Source: Hermatobates lingyangjiaoensis (lineage: Eukaryota > Arthropoda > Insecta > Hemiptera > Hermatobatidae). Taken from it: a stretch of DNA of 64,000 nucleotides. The first letter of the stretch is position 1; every line of letters starts with the position of its first letter. The position numbers and the translations under genes were made by a program. Shown here one piece after another: positions 1 through 11,513 of the stretch. The DNA lies in the NCBI GenBank assembly GCA_026182355.1, contig JAPFBL010000255.1, positions 5,643,501 through 5,707,500 of the forward strand, given 5' to 3'. The notes under the pieces were generated by a model that did not search any database, had not been told where the DNA came from, and saw nothing but the letters and a program-made list of their open reading frames with translations.

Positions 1-2459
1 TAATTCTCTAGGAAATACAATACTAAATAAACCCATCATAGTATTACAAAAGGTATCACAATCTGCTTTAAGCCATAAATTATAATTTAACCACCTTGCC
101 GTTGCAGCCACTATCACTTAATATAGTAAGAGTTAGAAATTCGACTTTAGTAAGGTACATTGATTCTATTCTACAATCCTATCTCTTTAATGCATTGTTT
201 TCTTTTGAAGTAATAAATCAATAATTGATGATAAAACTACATGAAAAAGAGACAGTTTGTATCTGTTCAGTACAAAGAAATACTTTTATTAAAAGAGATA
301 AGTTTCCTTAGTGAAGGTACAAAACCATAAAGAAATAAAAAAAATGTGTATAATACTTCCACCTTAATCGAATGATAACTTTAATAACATAGAAATATTT
401 AAGCGTAGTTTTTTCTAATTCAGTTTTAAAAAATAGTCACTTAATGGGAATAATAAAGTAAAAACAAAATAAAAATGTGACTTAAATACCAAAATGTTAT
501 ATTTTCTAAATCAATAGTAATTTCCAATTTTACTGTCAATAATAATTATAGCTAGTCATTGAATTTTATCAGTTACTTTGTATTCTATTCTAAAATAACC
601 AGAATTATATATTTTAACCTTTTTTTATTTGAAGATTCAAAACTTGATCACATTCACTTTTTTTTTAAAGAAAGCATATTTTATGTGTCTCATTTAATAT
701 AACTTAAAAATAAAATATAATGTAAATATAAAGAATAACTCAAACTATTTCATAAAAATTACTGTACCGTTTGAAATTGATAAATTTATAACATAAGAAA
801 AGAACTTTACAATATGATAAACATGATTCATTTTAACCTTGAACTCTTTATATTTAAATCTTGTCGAACTTGTGGGGAAAATACAATCATGTTTACCTCA
901 GAAGTTGTTAGAATATATATATGTAATGTATGACAACAAAGAATCAAAAATAAGCAATGAGACGTATCTTGTTAAAGAATATATTAATTATATGTTTAAT
1001 GAAAAGAAAAGCTTAATTTTAGTAGTTGATTAGATTAAGATTCTAATTGATTCAATCAAATGAATTAAATAATATTGCATCTTAATGAAACAAATTAAAT
1101 AACTAGAAAATCCCAGATATTCTAACTATCAACAGTGTTAACAGTTATTCCAAAAACCAGTGTTAAATTACTTCTAATTACATTAACTATAGTCTTTTTT
1201 GTAATTTAATTTATGTTTACAAAGAACTTTTTCTTCTGCACATTACATAGAAATATTGGTTTCAAACATCTGCATACGAAGTGGCTATAACCTGCTGATA
1301 TACCAGTGAATCTCTAAATATAAAAAAAAGATTGATTCAACTTAACCTTCAACAAATTTTACCATCAATTTCCTTTATTTTAAAAATATTGATCAAAGTA
1401 AAAAAAAAATAGCACTCTTGCTGTAGTTTTTGCCTAGGATGATTCATGAAATTTATTTTGGGATTAATATAAGTAATTAATACTATACTGGCAGAACTCC
1501 ATATTTGAGCAATGTATAGTAGCTTTAATATTCTGAAAAGATATGTCTTATAAAAATTAATTCAATTATTTACATAAAACAAAAAAAACATATTAGTTGT
1601 TTTTGAACTGCCTAAAACAGTTTCTTCACATTAATGGAGTTCGCGAGTATAGTGATAGGTAAAAAAAAAGTATATATTGCAAAAATACAAAATTTGAACT
1701 ATAAATAGTCAAATTTAAAAGACATACAAGTCAGCAGGAATGGAATTTAAGGTCGAGTGTTCCTTAACTGGATGTCAATCCTGTCATCTGAAAAATGTGC
1801 ACCATTCAGCTTACTAATCGCTAGGCCTGTTTTTGTTTGTTTGTAGTTTTTTTTATTTCTGGTGTATTTTCAGAGCTGTTCAATTCTAAAGTGTGTCACT
1901 GTCATAAAAGTTTGGAAAATAATCATTACTTTAAAATATAGAAATCTGATCTTTTAAAAATACTATTTTTTTTCTATTTGATGATTCGTATAATAAAATA
2001 TACTTTTTCAAGATTAATTTATTTTTATATGAACTGGTAAAGTGTGTATATCTAAACATGTCTCATCAAAAATATTTCTGTACTAAAAATGATAAATTTA
2101 TAACATAAGAAAAGAACTATGCAATATGATGAACATGATTAATTTCAATTATGAACTACTTTTTTTGTTTGAACAAGTAAGAATAAATAATCAAACTTTG
2201 AATACCCTCCATCACATTTAATTGCATATAATGCAACCGAACTTCAAATGTTGTTTAGTTATTACAACATTTTTTTTATATAAAAGTATGTAGTGAATTT
2301 TAATTGACTGATTCAAAATATGTGTCTATTTGAAACATTATATGTTTTTTAACCTTGCTGATTTTATAGACTTACAACAAAGTAACCATATGTTGGTAAG
2401 CAATCCTATATAGAGAGCGGCTAATTTCGTTTCTTTTGGGTGTAGGAAGTCACCTACAA

Positions 2460-2632
2460 TCAATGATCAAACCACAATATAAATGAAAAAAAAAAAAAGA
2501 CTAATAGCTTTCAACTGTAACAAGAGGTCTTCGTCAGAGTCAAAACCCAACTGACCCTGGGTCTTTCAACCAATTGTTATGGTTGAAAGATCTTAGTCTT
2601 TTTTTCCCATTTCATATTGTAGTTTGATCGTT
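2460..2632. repeat. palindromic pair of group-D Penelope terminal segments (P1)
   Basis: Two diverged copies of the same segment face each other. The left, minus-strand arm carries a hammerhead-like core CTGACGA at 2,531-2,537, and its GAAA-containing part lies near 2,510. The right, plus-strand arm ends in a GAAAGATCTT block near 2,585-2,594. Both arms end outward in a short segment resembling the end of other group-D copies (TGTGGTTTAGAC-like, followed by A- or T-rich DNA). A TA microsatellite follows immediately on the right. The arms are only moderately similar, so this is an old structure. The assignment to Penelope-like elements rests on similarity to the copy at 22.6-23.8 kb, which also keeps a GIY-YIG relic. 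Confidence 0.6.
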
Positions 2633-2633
2633 A

Positions 2634-2636
<3 letters not shown>

Positions 2637-2674
<38 letters not shown>
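2637..2674. repeat. TA dinucleotide microsatellite
   Basis: Nineteen uninterrupted TA units directly follow the palindromic repeat pair. Confidence 0.95.
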
Positions 2675-2676
<2 letters not shown>

Positions 2677-4468
2677 AATATTTACAAACATTTTTTAATC
2701 AATCTTCATGCAATAGTTAATCTCTCTTCTTGTAAAACGTTTCTCGTAGATATCCTGTGGAGCGCCTATATCAATGCATGCCAAGATCTTTCCTGCAATG
2801 ACACATCAACACGTGTGCGCTATGCCTCAATCTGCATCAAACATTACTGCTGCATATATCTACGACCATGACATAGTTTCACTTCAGAATGATCTCACCA
2901 GTCATGATAGCATCTTCACAGTGAAATGTAGCTTTGATAATTACAAGAAGTAATCATGAAATGATGTGTCATATGACTCAAATATTCATTATCATCTATT
3001 AATAGACGTCAGTACCATATGTAGCTCAAGGTCATTACCATATATAATAAGTAGTCTTAGGTATTTTCAATGAAATGAAAACTTCGTAACAAACATACAT
3101 GATTGAGTATCATGCAATCAATTTCACATTTTTTTTGTAAACTATTTTGGAGGATTAATTGAAGTTATATAAAATAATTTTATTAATCGTTAAGAGATTA
3201 ATTACAATATCTTTAAATAAATAAATAAAATCATACATATTATATCATAAACGACAAAGTTTCTTATTTTTTTCCATTATACTTTTTTTTTTGTTAATTA
3301 TGACTTCATGCTTTTCTTCGTATGTGAAAGCCCAAATTACTTAGCATATGACACAGTTAGAAATTATGAATAAATACTTTTTTGTGAGAAAATACCATAG
3401 CAATTCAATGCACAACTAGTGAGTTAATGGTCTGCGTTAAACTAATGGTTATGTTAAGTTCAAATGTTAATTAATGATTAATTAATGAGTTGTATTCTCG
3501 TATTATAAACAATAAAAAAAACAATCAGTAAGTGGGAACAAAATGTGAATGGCCAACATGAGCAGGATTTGTTTATTAAATGAGCAAATAAATGTTTATT
3601 AAAACAGTTATTGAAAAATCACTCATACATCATAAAACCGATAAACTTATAATCATACATTTAAATTTAAGGTAAAAAAAAATGATAACTTGGAGAAAAT
3701 ATTTAAAGATTGCACTTAAATGTTAGTAACACCTTGCTTAATATTTTTCAATAATAAAATAAATTATAAAAACACTTAATATAAAAACAATGGATATACC
3801 AAATCTAAAAACTGCTCCTAACTGGCACATGGTAACCTTACTATTTTAAATAATATAATTTTTTTTTATTACTTATCATATCTATGTACGATAAATTTCT
3901 GTAATTTATTTCAATTTCATTTCAATTAGGGATTTTAATATAATACATACTAATCTAATGACATACTAATAATAAAAAAATATTTCATTTGATTGATGCG
4001 AATATGGTATATTCTTACAATGTAACAACTGCTTAATAATAAATTTGTTACATATAATCATTAAAGATAATTTTTCTGAGATAACAAAAATGTGTACATA
4101 TCATTAGTCTAAAGAGTAAAACAACGGACACCTGAAATAGGTATAGCTTAAAACTTAAAATTAAAGCAACATAATTTCATCACAGGAAATAGTCTCACTT
4201 AGTTCATATAAATAGATGTAGAAAAGAAGTAGGAAAGAGATAAATACAAAACAAATATTTGTTTTGTATACCTGTTCATATTAACCTTTTTATAAAAGGA
4301 AACATGTTTACGAAACTCCTTTTATTCATAGCATTCTACCACAAAGTTGCAAAACATGTATGATTATTAAACGATGAACAATTATAAGAAATGATTGAAA
4401 TTTCTACACCACAAGTTACAAAATCAAAGCAATAAACACAGAACGACTTGATAAATAATTACTAAAAG

Positions 4469-4474
4469 TTTATT
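4469..4474 (-). terminator. candidate poly(A) signal of the copper transporter gene
   Basis: An AATAAA hexamer on the minus strand, about 220 nt downstream of the predicted stop codon at 4,697. It is the first strong match found after the stop; transcript 3' ends would be needed to confirm it. Confidence 0.4.
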
Positions 4475-4696
4475 ATTGCTCCATTTAAAATATACAATGT
4501 GAAATTTTATTCAAACAAGGAACTGTATCGAAAGACTCTTATTTATGATGTATAATGGTCACTTTTTTTTATCAGGGTTGTAACTACATGGTCAAATTCA
4601 CTGTTCCTCAAAAAAAGTAATTATGATACCAAAAAGGTAAAAAACGAGAAGTGATGTTAAATTATGTGAGCTATATCCACACACTCTATTTGGGGT

Positions 4697-7600
4697 TTAT
4701 AAGTGAACAGAGGAAACAGTGGCAATTTCTTCCATGCAGCAAGGAGGAACTGCAGTGTTTTCCGATGTTTCAACCACACTGGACGTGCTCGAACAGTTAG
4801 CTCTACCTGCAATAAGGAAATATAAAAGAATTCATAGAGGGAAATCTAAAAACATTTTAAATGTAAATGGTACTTAGAGTATTATAAACATAATGCGAAA
4901 AACTCTACGGCACAGCTATCAACATTCATGGGTACTCATAATAATAACATATAAAGTAAATAGCAAAAGATATTTAGTTAATAGAACTAGATTCCAATAA
5001 TTTATTTGTTACATATGCGATTATGTCTAAGACTTTATAAACTTCATGAAGACTTTATAAAATGAACTGATTACCACTCAAGGTTTGACACAATTCATCT
5101 TTATTTGAAAGATCACAAAATATATATTCTATTTGGAATCTATTTTAGTAAACTGACCTCATTTGTCAGATTGACCTTATTTCAGTCAAATTTATAGACC
5201 TTGCGTTTTTAAAGGTTTCTTGAGATCAGAAAGTTAATTTATATTTTCTTAAAACGATTTTTTTATTTGTACTTTAAATTCCAGTTTTCCTAACAAGTTC
5301 AAATAATTAATTTTAAATAAAAATGTTTACTTTCCTTAAAGACACAAAATCAGCCCCAATCAAGGACAATACCGAACTTTACCTGCTGGCGAATTGTAAA
5401 AACGCATGAAAACTTTTTTAATATTCTTCAACAGTAAACTTTTAAATTTCTGCTTTGCGTTTTTTAGTATGCAGCGTTTAAAAGAATATTCTTCCTTATA
5501 TCCTTTTAAGATAAAAGTAAAGAAATAAGTGTTTGCTATAACCAGTACACCAACAGTTTTAAGAATAAATATAACATTTATTGTTTTTAGTACAAACAAT
5601 CAATAATTTTCCAAATGTTTTATTACTATCAAAAATAGCGTAGCCTTCTAGTTGTTATTACATTAAAGTAAAGATACCCAAACTTTGTTTTTTTGGGAAA
5701 AACATGCACTAATGATGCACCATTAGTGGACCATTCACCTCATTTCTTGTGTATTTTTTTCAGAAAAATAACGGAGTATCAACAGCTTAAAAGAAAAACA
5801 ACAGATTCAAAATACTAAAAGATACTATTGTACACATTCATATTATAATGTTCGTAATAATATAAAGGTTTGTAAAATATATAAATATTTATTTTTTATT
5901 ATTTAATTACAATAATTAATGTTATTTTAAGACAGTGCAACAGAAACCCAGATGGAGACAATGAAAACTGAATGAACCAGCTCTCATTATCGAAGGAGAT
6001 TTCTTTAAACCTTTGTATTGCCTTCGGAGTTTCATTCATGAATGTTATCTCTCCTAATATATACAGAGAGACTGATTCATCAACATAGAGCTGTGATTAC
6101 TCATGCTCGAGATATTTCGAAAATGGCTTCCTTTCATAACTAAACAAGTATAACAATTTTTTTTTTTAAATTCAATACCTTCGTTTATAATATTGATGTA
6201 AACCATACTGTGCCTATAAAAGATAAAATATTTAGATCGAGAAATCTTAAAAACGGATGGTTTTAGAGAATATCTGAACCACATAACTAATTGATTAGGA
6301 TTTGATCTCTACCAATTTTTCTATGAGATACCATTCATAAAATTTTTTCACTTAAGCTATCAAAATATTCATTTAAACTACTAAAACAGTTTAAACAATT
6401 ACATTTGTATTATATGAAGTCTGCAAATATACTTAATATAAACAAATATTTCCAATTTAATACTTACTTGTATTTAATATATATACTATTTCATTCAAAA
6501 TATATTCGTTTTTGAATATTATTAAATTCGTTAATAAAAATATTATTAACAAGTTTTGAACCAGTAGTTTATTCAGTAGAACAAAAAAAAATCTGGAGTT
6601 GCCTACACTCCAGTTTACTGGAGTATTATAAGTAAATATAATAACAAACTAGTTGATAAGCAGTGGAGTTTTGGTTTTGTTTTAATATGGCAAAATGTGT
6701 ACACGTCTAGAACTCATAGATAATCAATAATGTTATCATCTGTTTAAAAGTGTGATAATAATGTTATCAGTTATACAAAACTTGAAATGATTGATCAATC
6801 TGAATCTCATAATCCAAGAGATGGTATTATTATTATTATTATTAAACTGAGTGTCTGAATCTATCTGTAACTGAGGGACTGAAGTCTTTTCGCATCATAT
6901 CTGTTAGATTGTACATCCCATTTACGTTTCTAAATTCAACTTCAGATTTTAAGCTATTTAATGAACTCCATAATTTTCCCTAGAGGAGTATCTTTTTCTT
7001 CCTCTGTTTTTAAATATGATTTACTACTAACATTTATAATCAACAAGAATATTCCCTTGCATTCAGATAGAAGGCGATCTAAGGTTTCGCCTCTTCTAGA
7101 AAGAGGCCATGAATTCTTCGTATATTGTTAACTAAAGCTTGAATAAGTGGTAGTAAAGAAGATGAATTGTGGATAGATATTTTACACATATTTATAAATC
7201 CTTCCGTTGTAGATATAGTATTTTCTTACAAATGTATGTTCAGGTGAATCGAGCTTTTTAAAATAACTTTGATCCAGTTGTTTTAGCCACCTTTTATCTG
7301 ATTTCTTCTTCAATCATTCTACAAAGCTGTAGAATTCATGCCCTTTGAGAAAGGAGAGACGATCATATTAGGTGGATTTATATTCAAACTTTTTTCTCTT
7401 ATAAATCTTTCAAACATTTTTGAGCATGCAGTTCAATAAAACATTCCATTCACCTTCTTCTAATAACAAGGGTATCTGCATATCCTTGCATATAACAACC
7501 ACTATTATACCATATGCAGTGTCCAGTAGGTCATTCAAATAGTCAAAACAATAAGACCGGTATCACAATTCTTTACTATTCACAATTAAAGCCGTCGTAC

Positions 7601-10600
7601 ATCCAATGCTTACACTAATTATTCTTCTATTAGATTTGTGAACGTATTACAGTATTCTAGTGTAAATCATTCTATAGTTTCCGGATTAATTTATCCATAT
7701 ATTGGTTCTGTTTAATTGATCCATCAAGAAGTCATTCATGAGGTCCTTCTATGTTAACGAATCTTATGCAAAGTGATTGCTTTTAGACTTCAAGATAACC
7801 AAAAAATTGTTAACAGAACCTGCTCATTCATCCTAGTCATAGATGTGTTGACCATCATGAAGATTCTTATTTGATTAAAACTGTAATATTACTGCAGGTG
7901 GAACATTTACCATTTGTAATGTAATATTACATTCAATGTTGTAAGGTTAAAAAATATACGAAGTAAGATAATACCTAATACGATCTTTCATGTTTGTTCA
8001 ATCACCTAATATGTGTCATAAAAATAGAAGCTATTTATGTTATCATCATGAACGAGGAAAATCCTTTTCCATACTCTAAAATTACCCAAAACAATAGGGT
8101 TGTTACACAAACTTACAACTACGTGTCAGACAATTAGTTATGATAAAGGCCGCTACAAGTAGTTTTATTACAATACATTGTCTTGACTACAATTCTTACC
8201 ATGGGGAACATAATTTATATTGCTGTTTGGCGTTATTTTTTATTGAAGTTTTACTGTCTGTCCGTATCGTATTAACTGTTTAAAATGTCTCCAAATATCT
8301 TCTATTAAACTTTAAAAATTGAATTATCATTGACTGAAATTTGCAGTAAGAAACAGTACCAAGATATTTTAACTAAAACAACTATTCTTGAGAATCACAT
8401 TTGAACTGAAACAAATGAAATTGAACCAAATTGTTTCAGGATAAGTGTGACTCTCACATGACCAGCTGCTTCGGTTGAATGATCTTAGTCCCATTTCTTA
8501 ATTTCTTACTGTTGCTTAGACGTTTATATGTACATATACTGAATATATTACCAACTTAAATCTAATCTTGAGTAACTTAACTTTAATAATAAACCTCACT
8601 TCATACAGTTTCTACCAACCTTGATAAAAATATTCAAATTTAAGTTGAATTGATTATAGGACAGAATAAAAATGTTTAAAGATAGACATAATCTATTTTT
8701 GGTGGTAGTAGTAGTATTATAGCATGATGGTAGTAGCAGTGTTGTTGTGGATCCTATTGAAACAACTAGCTCGAAACAAAATTGGAGTTTAAGCCCTTTT
8801 GATTCACAACTCTTCAATTTAAGCCGTGTTAGATCCATACCTCTAATTATTCTTCTATTAGATTAGTACAAGTATTAAAGTACTCTTTTGTAAACCATTC
8901 TATAGTTTCTGGATCAATTAATAACAACGTTAACTATTACCATAGACTAACAAAAAGGTATTACCAGAATGAGAAAGACAGTGTCGACAAGGGGCCTTCA
9001 ATTTAGTTTTCAAACGAATAATGGTCATCCTGGGTCCAAGGAAAAATTGTGCCAGACCCGATCCAAGAATGACGGCTATAAATATGTAGCCATTCATATA
9101 CATAACAGCCAACATTATCAAATAAGCCATTATAAATTCCACTATATATACAGCCAACTCAAAAGTAAAAATTCCCAAACTGAAAAACAGAGTATAGTCT
9201 ACTATTAGTTTATCAAACACTAAATCATATTTTGTAAAAATCAATAGTCAACACGATGAAATGATGTAAACAATTAGGAAGAATATTAAAAAGGAAGGAG
9301 TGAGTAAAAAGAAGCAGCTCTGCCATTATGATAGAGTAAAGGCAAACGATGTAGTATAAAAGAAGAAAGAATATAAATATGAAGGTATAAAAAGCCCATT
9401 TTTTAAAAATAATATGAAATGTATATCAATGTATTTTGTCTACTTAGTTAACAAATCAATAATAATTTGTTATTTAATAATTGTTAACCTAATTTAGTTT
9501 TAATAACTTCTATTATAAATACTAATAAGTTATAATTATTATTTAACTAGTTAACATTACATAATATGAAAACGCCTAGGCCTTAATAGACTGATATTAA
9601 TTTCATCGTGCCCATTAAAACTTTATAAGAAAAATAAGATAATTTTTAACGTCATGGTAACATCAATCTCTCTTATCTCAGTGGATTAGATTCAAATGAC
9701 AGCATGATATCTGAAAAATGAATGAGTTGTCAATATAGTTAATCCGTTTTATACTTGCTAGGCATCTGTTACTTAAGGTTTACTGAAAATAGTCAAATCT
9801 TAGCACAATATAGAGCAGACTTAATTCTTTGGTCGCCTTTAAAATTAACCTCATGATTACTTTCCCATTTTTTCTCATCATAACTTCATTCAATTAGTCT
9901 ACATAAAAGAATTTATTTTAATTTTTCTCTTAATATTGTTTTCTTCAAAATTTTTCCCCACCATCATTTTTCATATCAGCCGTTTGTTTCTAATTAGCTC
10001 GTGCTCCTTTTCTCCATCCTTCTCTTCATATAAAAACTTAAGATTACATACACAGAACCCAAATAACATCAAAGGCAAGTCTTAACTACATAAAGACCTA
10101 CATTATTAAGTACAACAGTTTTTTTGATCAGATATCGAATAATAATTCTACTTTTGGGTAAATAATTTTAAGTGAAGTACAATTAAAATTCAATAAAATT
10201 AATTTCATACCTAAAAGTACGGTGATAACTTATACAAAATTCAACATTCCGCAACTACACTCTCAATTTTAAGATAAAGCTACATTTCACTGTAGAGTAG
10301 AGTTAATTAAATTAAACAAAGTATCCTTAATAACCTTTCTATACAGTGAAATACACAAAATAGAAGAGTAAATGAAATACTGTAAAATAAGTGTATGTGT
10401 TATCAAGATTTGATATCACTGATATATTTAATCTACCCGAAATACTTACTTCTTCCTAGAAGTTGATGACCTGTTTACAATGTACTCTGTACTCTCTGAG
10501 ATGCATTGGTGATTCACAGTGGTATTCACTCCAGCAGAATGCAACTTAAATAGCGCCAGGATATATTTCAGGGATTCATAAAATAAAGAAGAAACACCCA

Positions 10601-11137
10601 TGAATATACACAAACCCGTGAATGCTGAAACAAGAGAAAAAATTGACTTCTCACATCATACAACTGTTGGTATTATAAACTTTCCTAAACAGATATAGGA
10701 AGTTTATAAACATCACAGAACTGTTTATAAACTTTCCTAAAACAACAACTTGAATTAAAGTAACCAGCTGCTTTAATCTTGGGCTAACCTAAACGGAAAG
10801 GTCATTATATGGTCACATAATTTAATTTCCCTCCAGTCAAATACTACATCAACCAGTATTGCAACTGATAATAATAAGCTACAGCCATCATAAATCGATT
10901 TCCAAACGTTTTAGCTATGAAGGAAACATGAACAATCTTTGCATAATGATTGTATAAAGTGATAAGGGAAGTAAAACTGTCATTATATTTATAATACGAA
11001 AAGTAATATAGAAATTTCCCTTAAAAATTGTAAAATAACCTTAATAATAGCTTTATATTACCTGAAACTGTACTAATAGAAACATTTTTAAAAACAAAAT
11101 CCGTAACTTCACAGCCAAAAGAGAAGTATTGCTCCAT
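4697..11137 (-). CDS. CTR-family (SLC31) copper transporter, 4 coding exons, 191 aa
   Basis: Coding exons on the minus strand are 11,137-11,062, 10,624-10,450, 9,179-8,965 and 4,806-4,697. All three junctions have GT..AG ends and matching phases (1, 2, 1), and the sum is 576 nt including TAA. CTR proteins form trimeric copper(I) channels in plasma or endo-lysosomal membranes. Exon 1 encodes a short MEQYFSFG-like start. Exon 2 carries TM1 (GLCIFMGVSSLFYESLKYIL; the FYESLK element corresponds to the YEGLK of the family) and a Ser/Thr-rich loop. Exon 3 carries TM2 with the selectivity motif MLAVM (M106 to M110) and TM3 with NGYIFIAVILGSGLAQFF. The usual GxxxG helix-packing motif reads GSGLA, so its second Gly is Ala. 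There is no Met/His-rich ectodomain, so it resembles CTR2/SLC31A2 more than CTR1. Exon 4 adds a 35-residue Ser/Thr tail with a Cys pair. The 4.2-kb last intron holds repeat debris. The exon calls are inferred by eye, without transcript data. Confidence 0.85.
6582..6900 (+). mobile_element. partial copy of a TIR transposon family (left end)
   Basis: This begins with the terminal motif AAAATCTGGAGT followed by a CTTTAC-like box. Its first ~300 bp parallel 17,311-17,610, including a shared stretch AACTCATAGATAATCAAT and a GAGTGnCTGA block further in. No matching right end is found nearby. It lies in the last intron of the copper transporter. An ATT trinucleotide run (about 6,825-6,845) interrupts it. 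Confidence 0.5.
6950..7770 (-). pseudogene. unclassified decayed coding-like repeat
   Basis: Minus-strand translation gives several protein-like stretches broken by stops and frame changes. One is a Lys/Arg/Tyr-rich segment around 7,170-7,350 containing RWLKQLDQSYFKKLD. Another is around 7,440-7,560 and contains LLLEEGEWNVLL. The composition looks coding rather than random, but no family was recognised; a LINE or a large DNA transposon is possible. Part of it (7,616-7,695) recurs at 8,842-8,925, supporting a repeat origin. It sits inside the last intron of the copper transporter. Confidence 0.3.
8440..8520 (+). repeat. eroded group-D Penelope terminal fragment
   Basis: A short segment with a GGTTGAATGATCTTA-like block matching the GGTTGAAAGATCTTA end of the better copies at 23.7 and 32.5 kb, followed by the same T-rich tail. 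The 5' half of the hammerhead-like core is missing. Confidence 0.4.
8842..8925 (-). repeat. second copy of the 7.6-kb repeat fragment
   Basis: About 80 bp parallel 7,616-7,695 in the same orientation. Shared blocks include TTATTCTTCTATTAGATT and CCATTCTATAGTTTC-like words. The minus-strand reading contains an ETIEWFTKEY-like stretch. It ends about 40 bp before exon 3 of the copper transporter. Confidence 0.5.
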
Positions 11138-11513
11138 CGTTTCTAATCCTAAACACAGCCATTAACATTCCTTCCTTAAAGATTGGAAACTGTCACTGAT
11201 AAGGTTATCACAACTAAATATCTGACTGAGTAAAAGTTTTCCCCAGTAATTATGGATAATTGAACCAGAATACTACACCTTGAGAATAACATTTCTAGGT
11301 AGAAATATTTAAAACAAATAATAATGAAATATAAAAGTTGGTATAAAAGTGCGTTTAGAAGTAGTTAAAAATGAATGAGTGGCTAACCTGTAATTTCAAA
11401 AAAATACGTTAAACGTTTGTTACTCCTCAAATGTAGTGTATGTTTATTTAGAAAAGTGTTCATGGTAATAAGTTATTCAGTTTTTTGTATAAAGTTATTT
11501 GAATATTTCTGTA
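11138..11513. promoter_or_regulatory. divergent intergenic region shared by the copper transporter and TTK
   Basis: Only 376 bp separate the two predicted start codons, which point away from each other, so both 5' UTRs and core promoters must lie here unless there are undetected upstream non-coding exons. No clear TATA box or CCAAT pair was found. A bidirectional promoter is inferred from the layout, not from motifs. Confidence 0.5.

Larger units (their letters stand above)
1..4468. other. AT-rich intergenic DNA, no gene seen
   Basis: No reading frame with recognisable protein features and no exon-like segment is seen here. The stretch lies downstream of the copper-transporter gene, which ends on the minus strand at 4,697. 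The only structured parts are a palindromic repeat pair around 2,460-2,632 and the TA run that follows it. Confidence 0.6.

Noticed and set aside
5360..5599. 79-codon minus-strand frame as an exon of the copper transporter
   Set aside because: The phases of the four chosen exons already join without it, and its composition is AT-driven.
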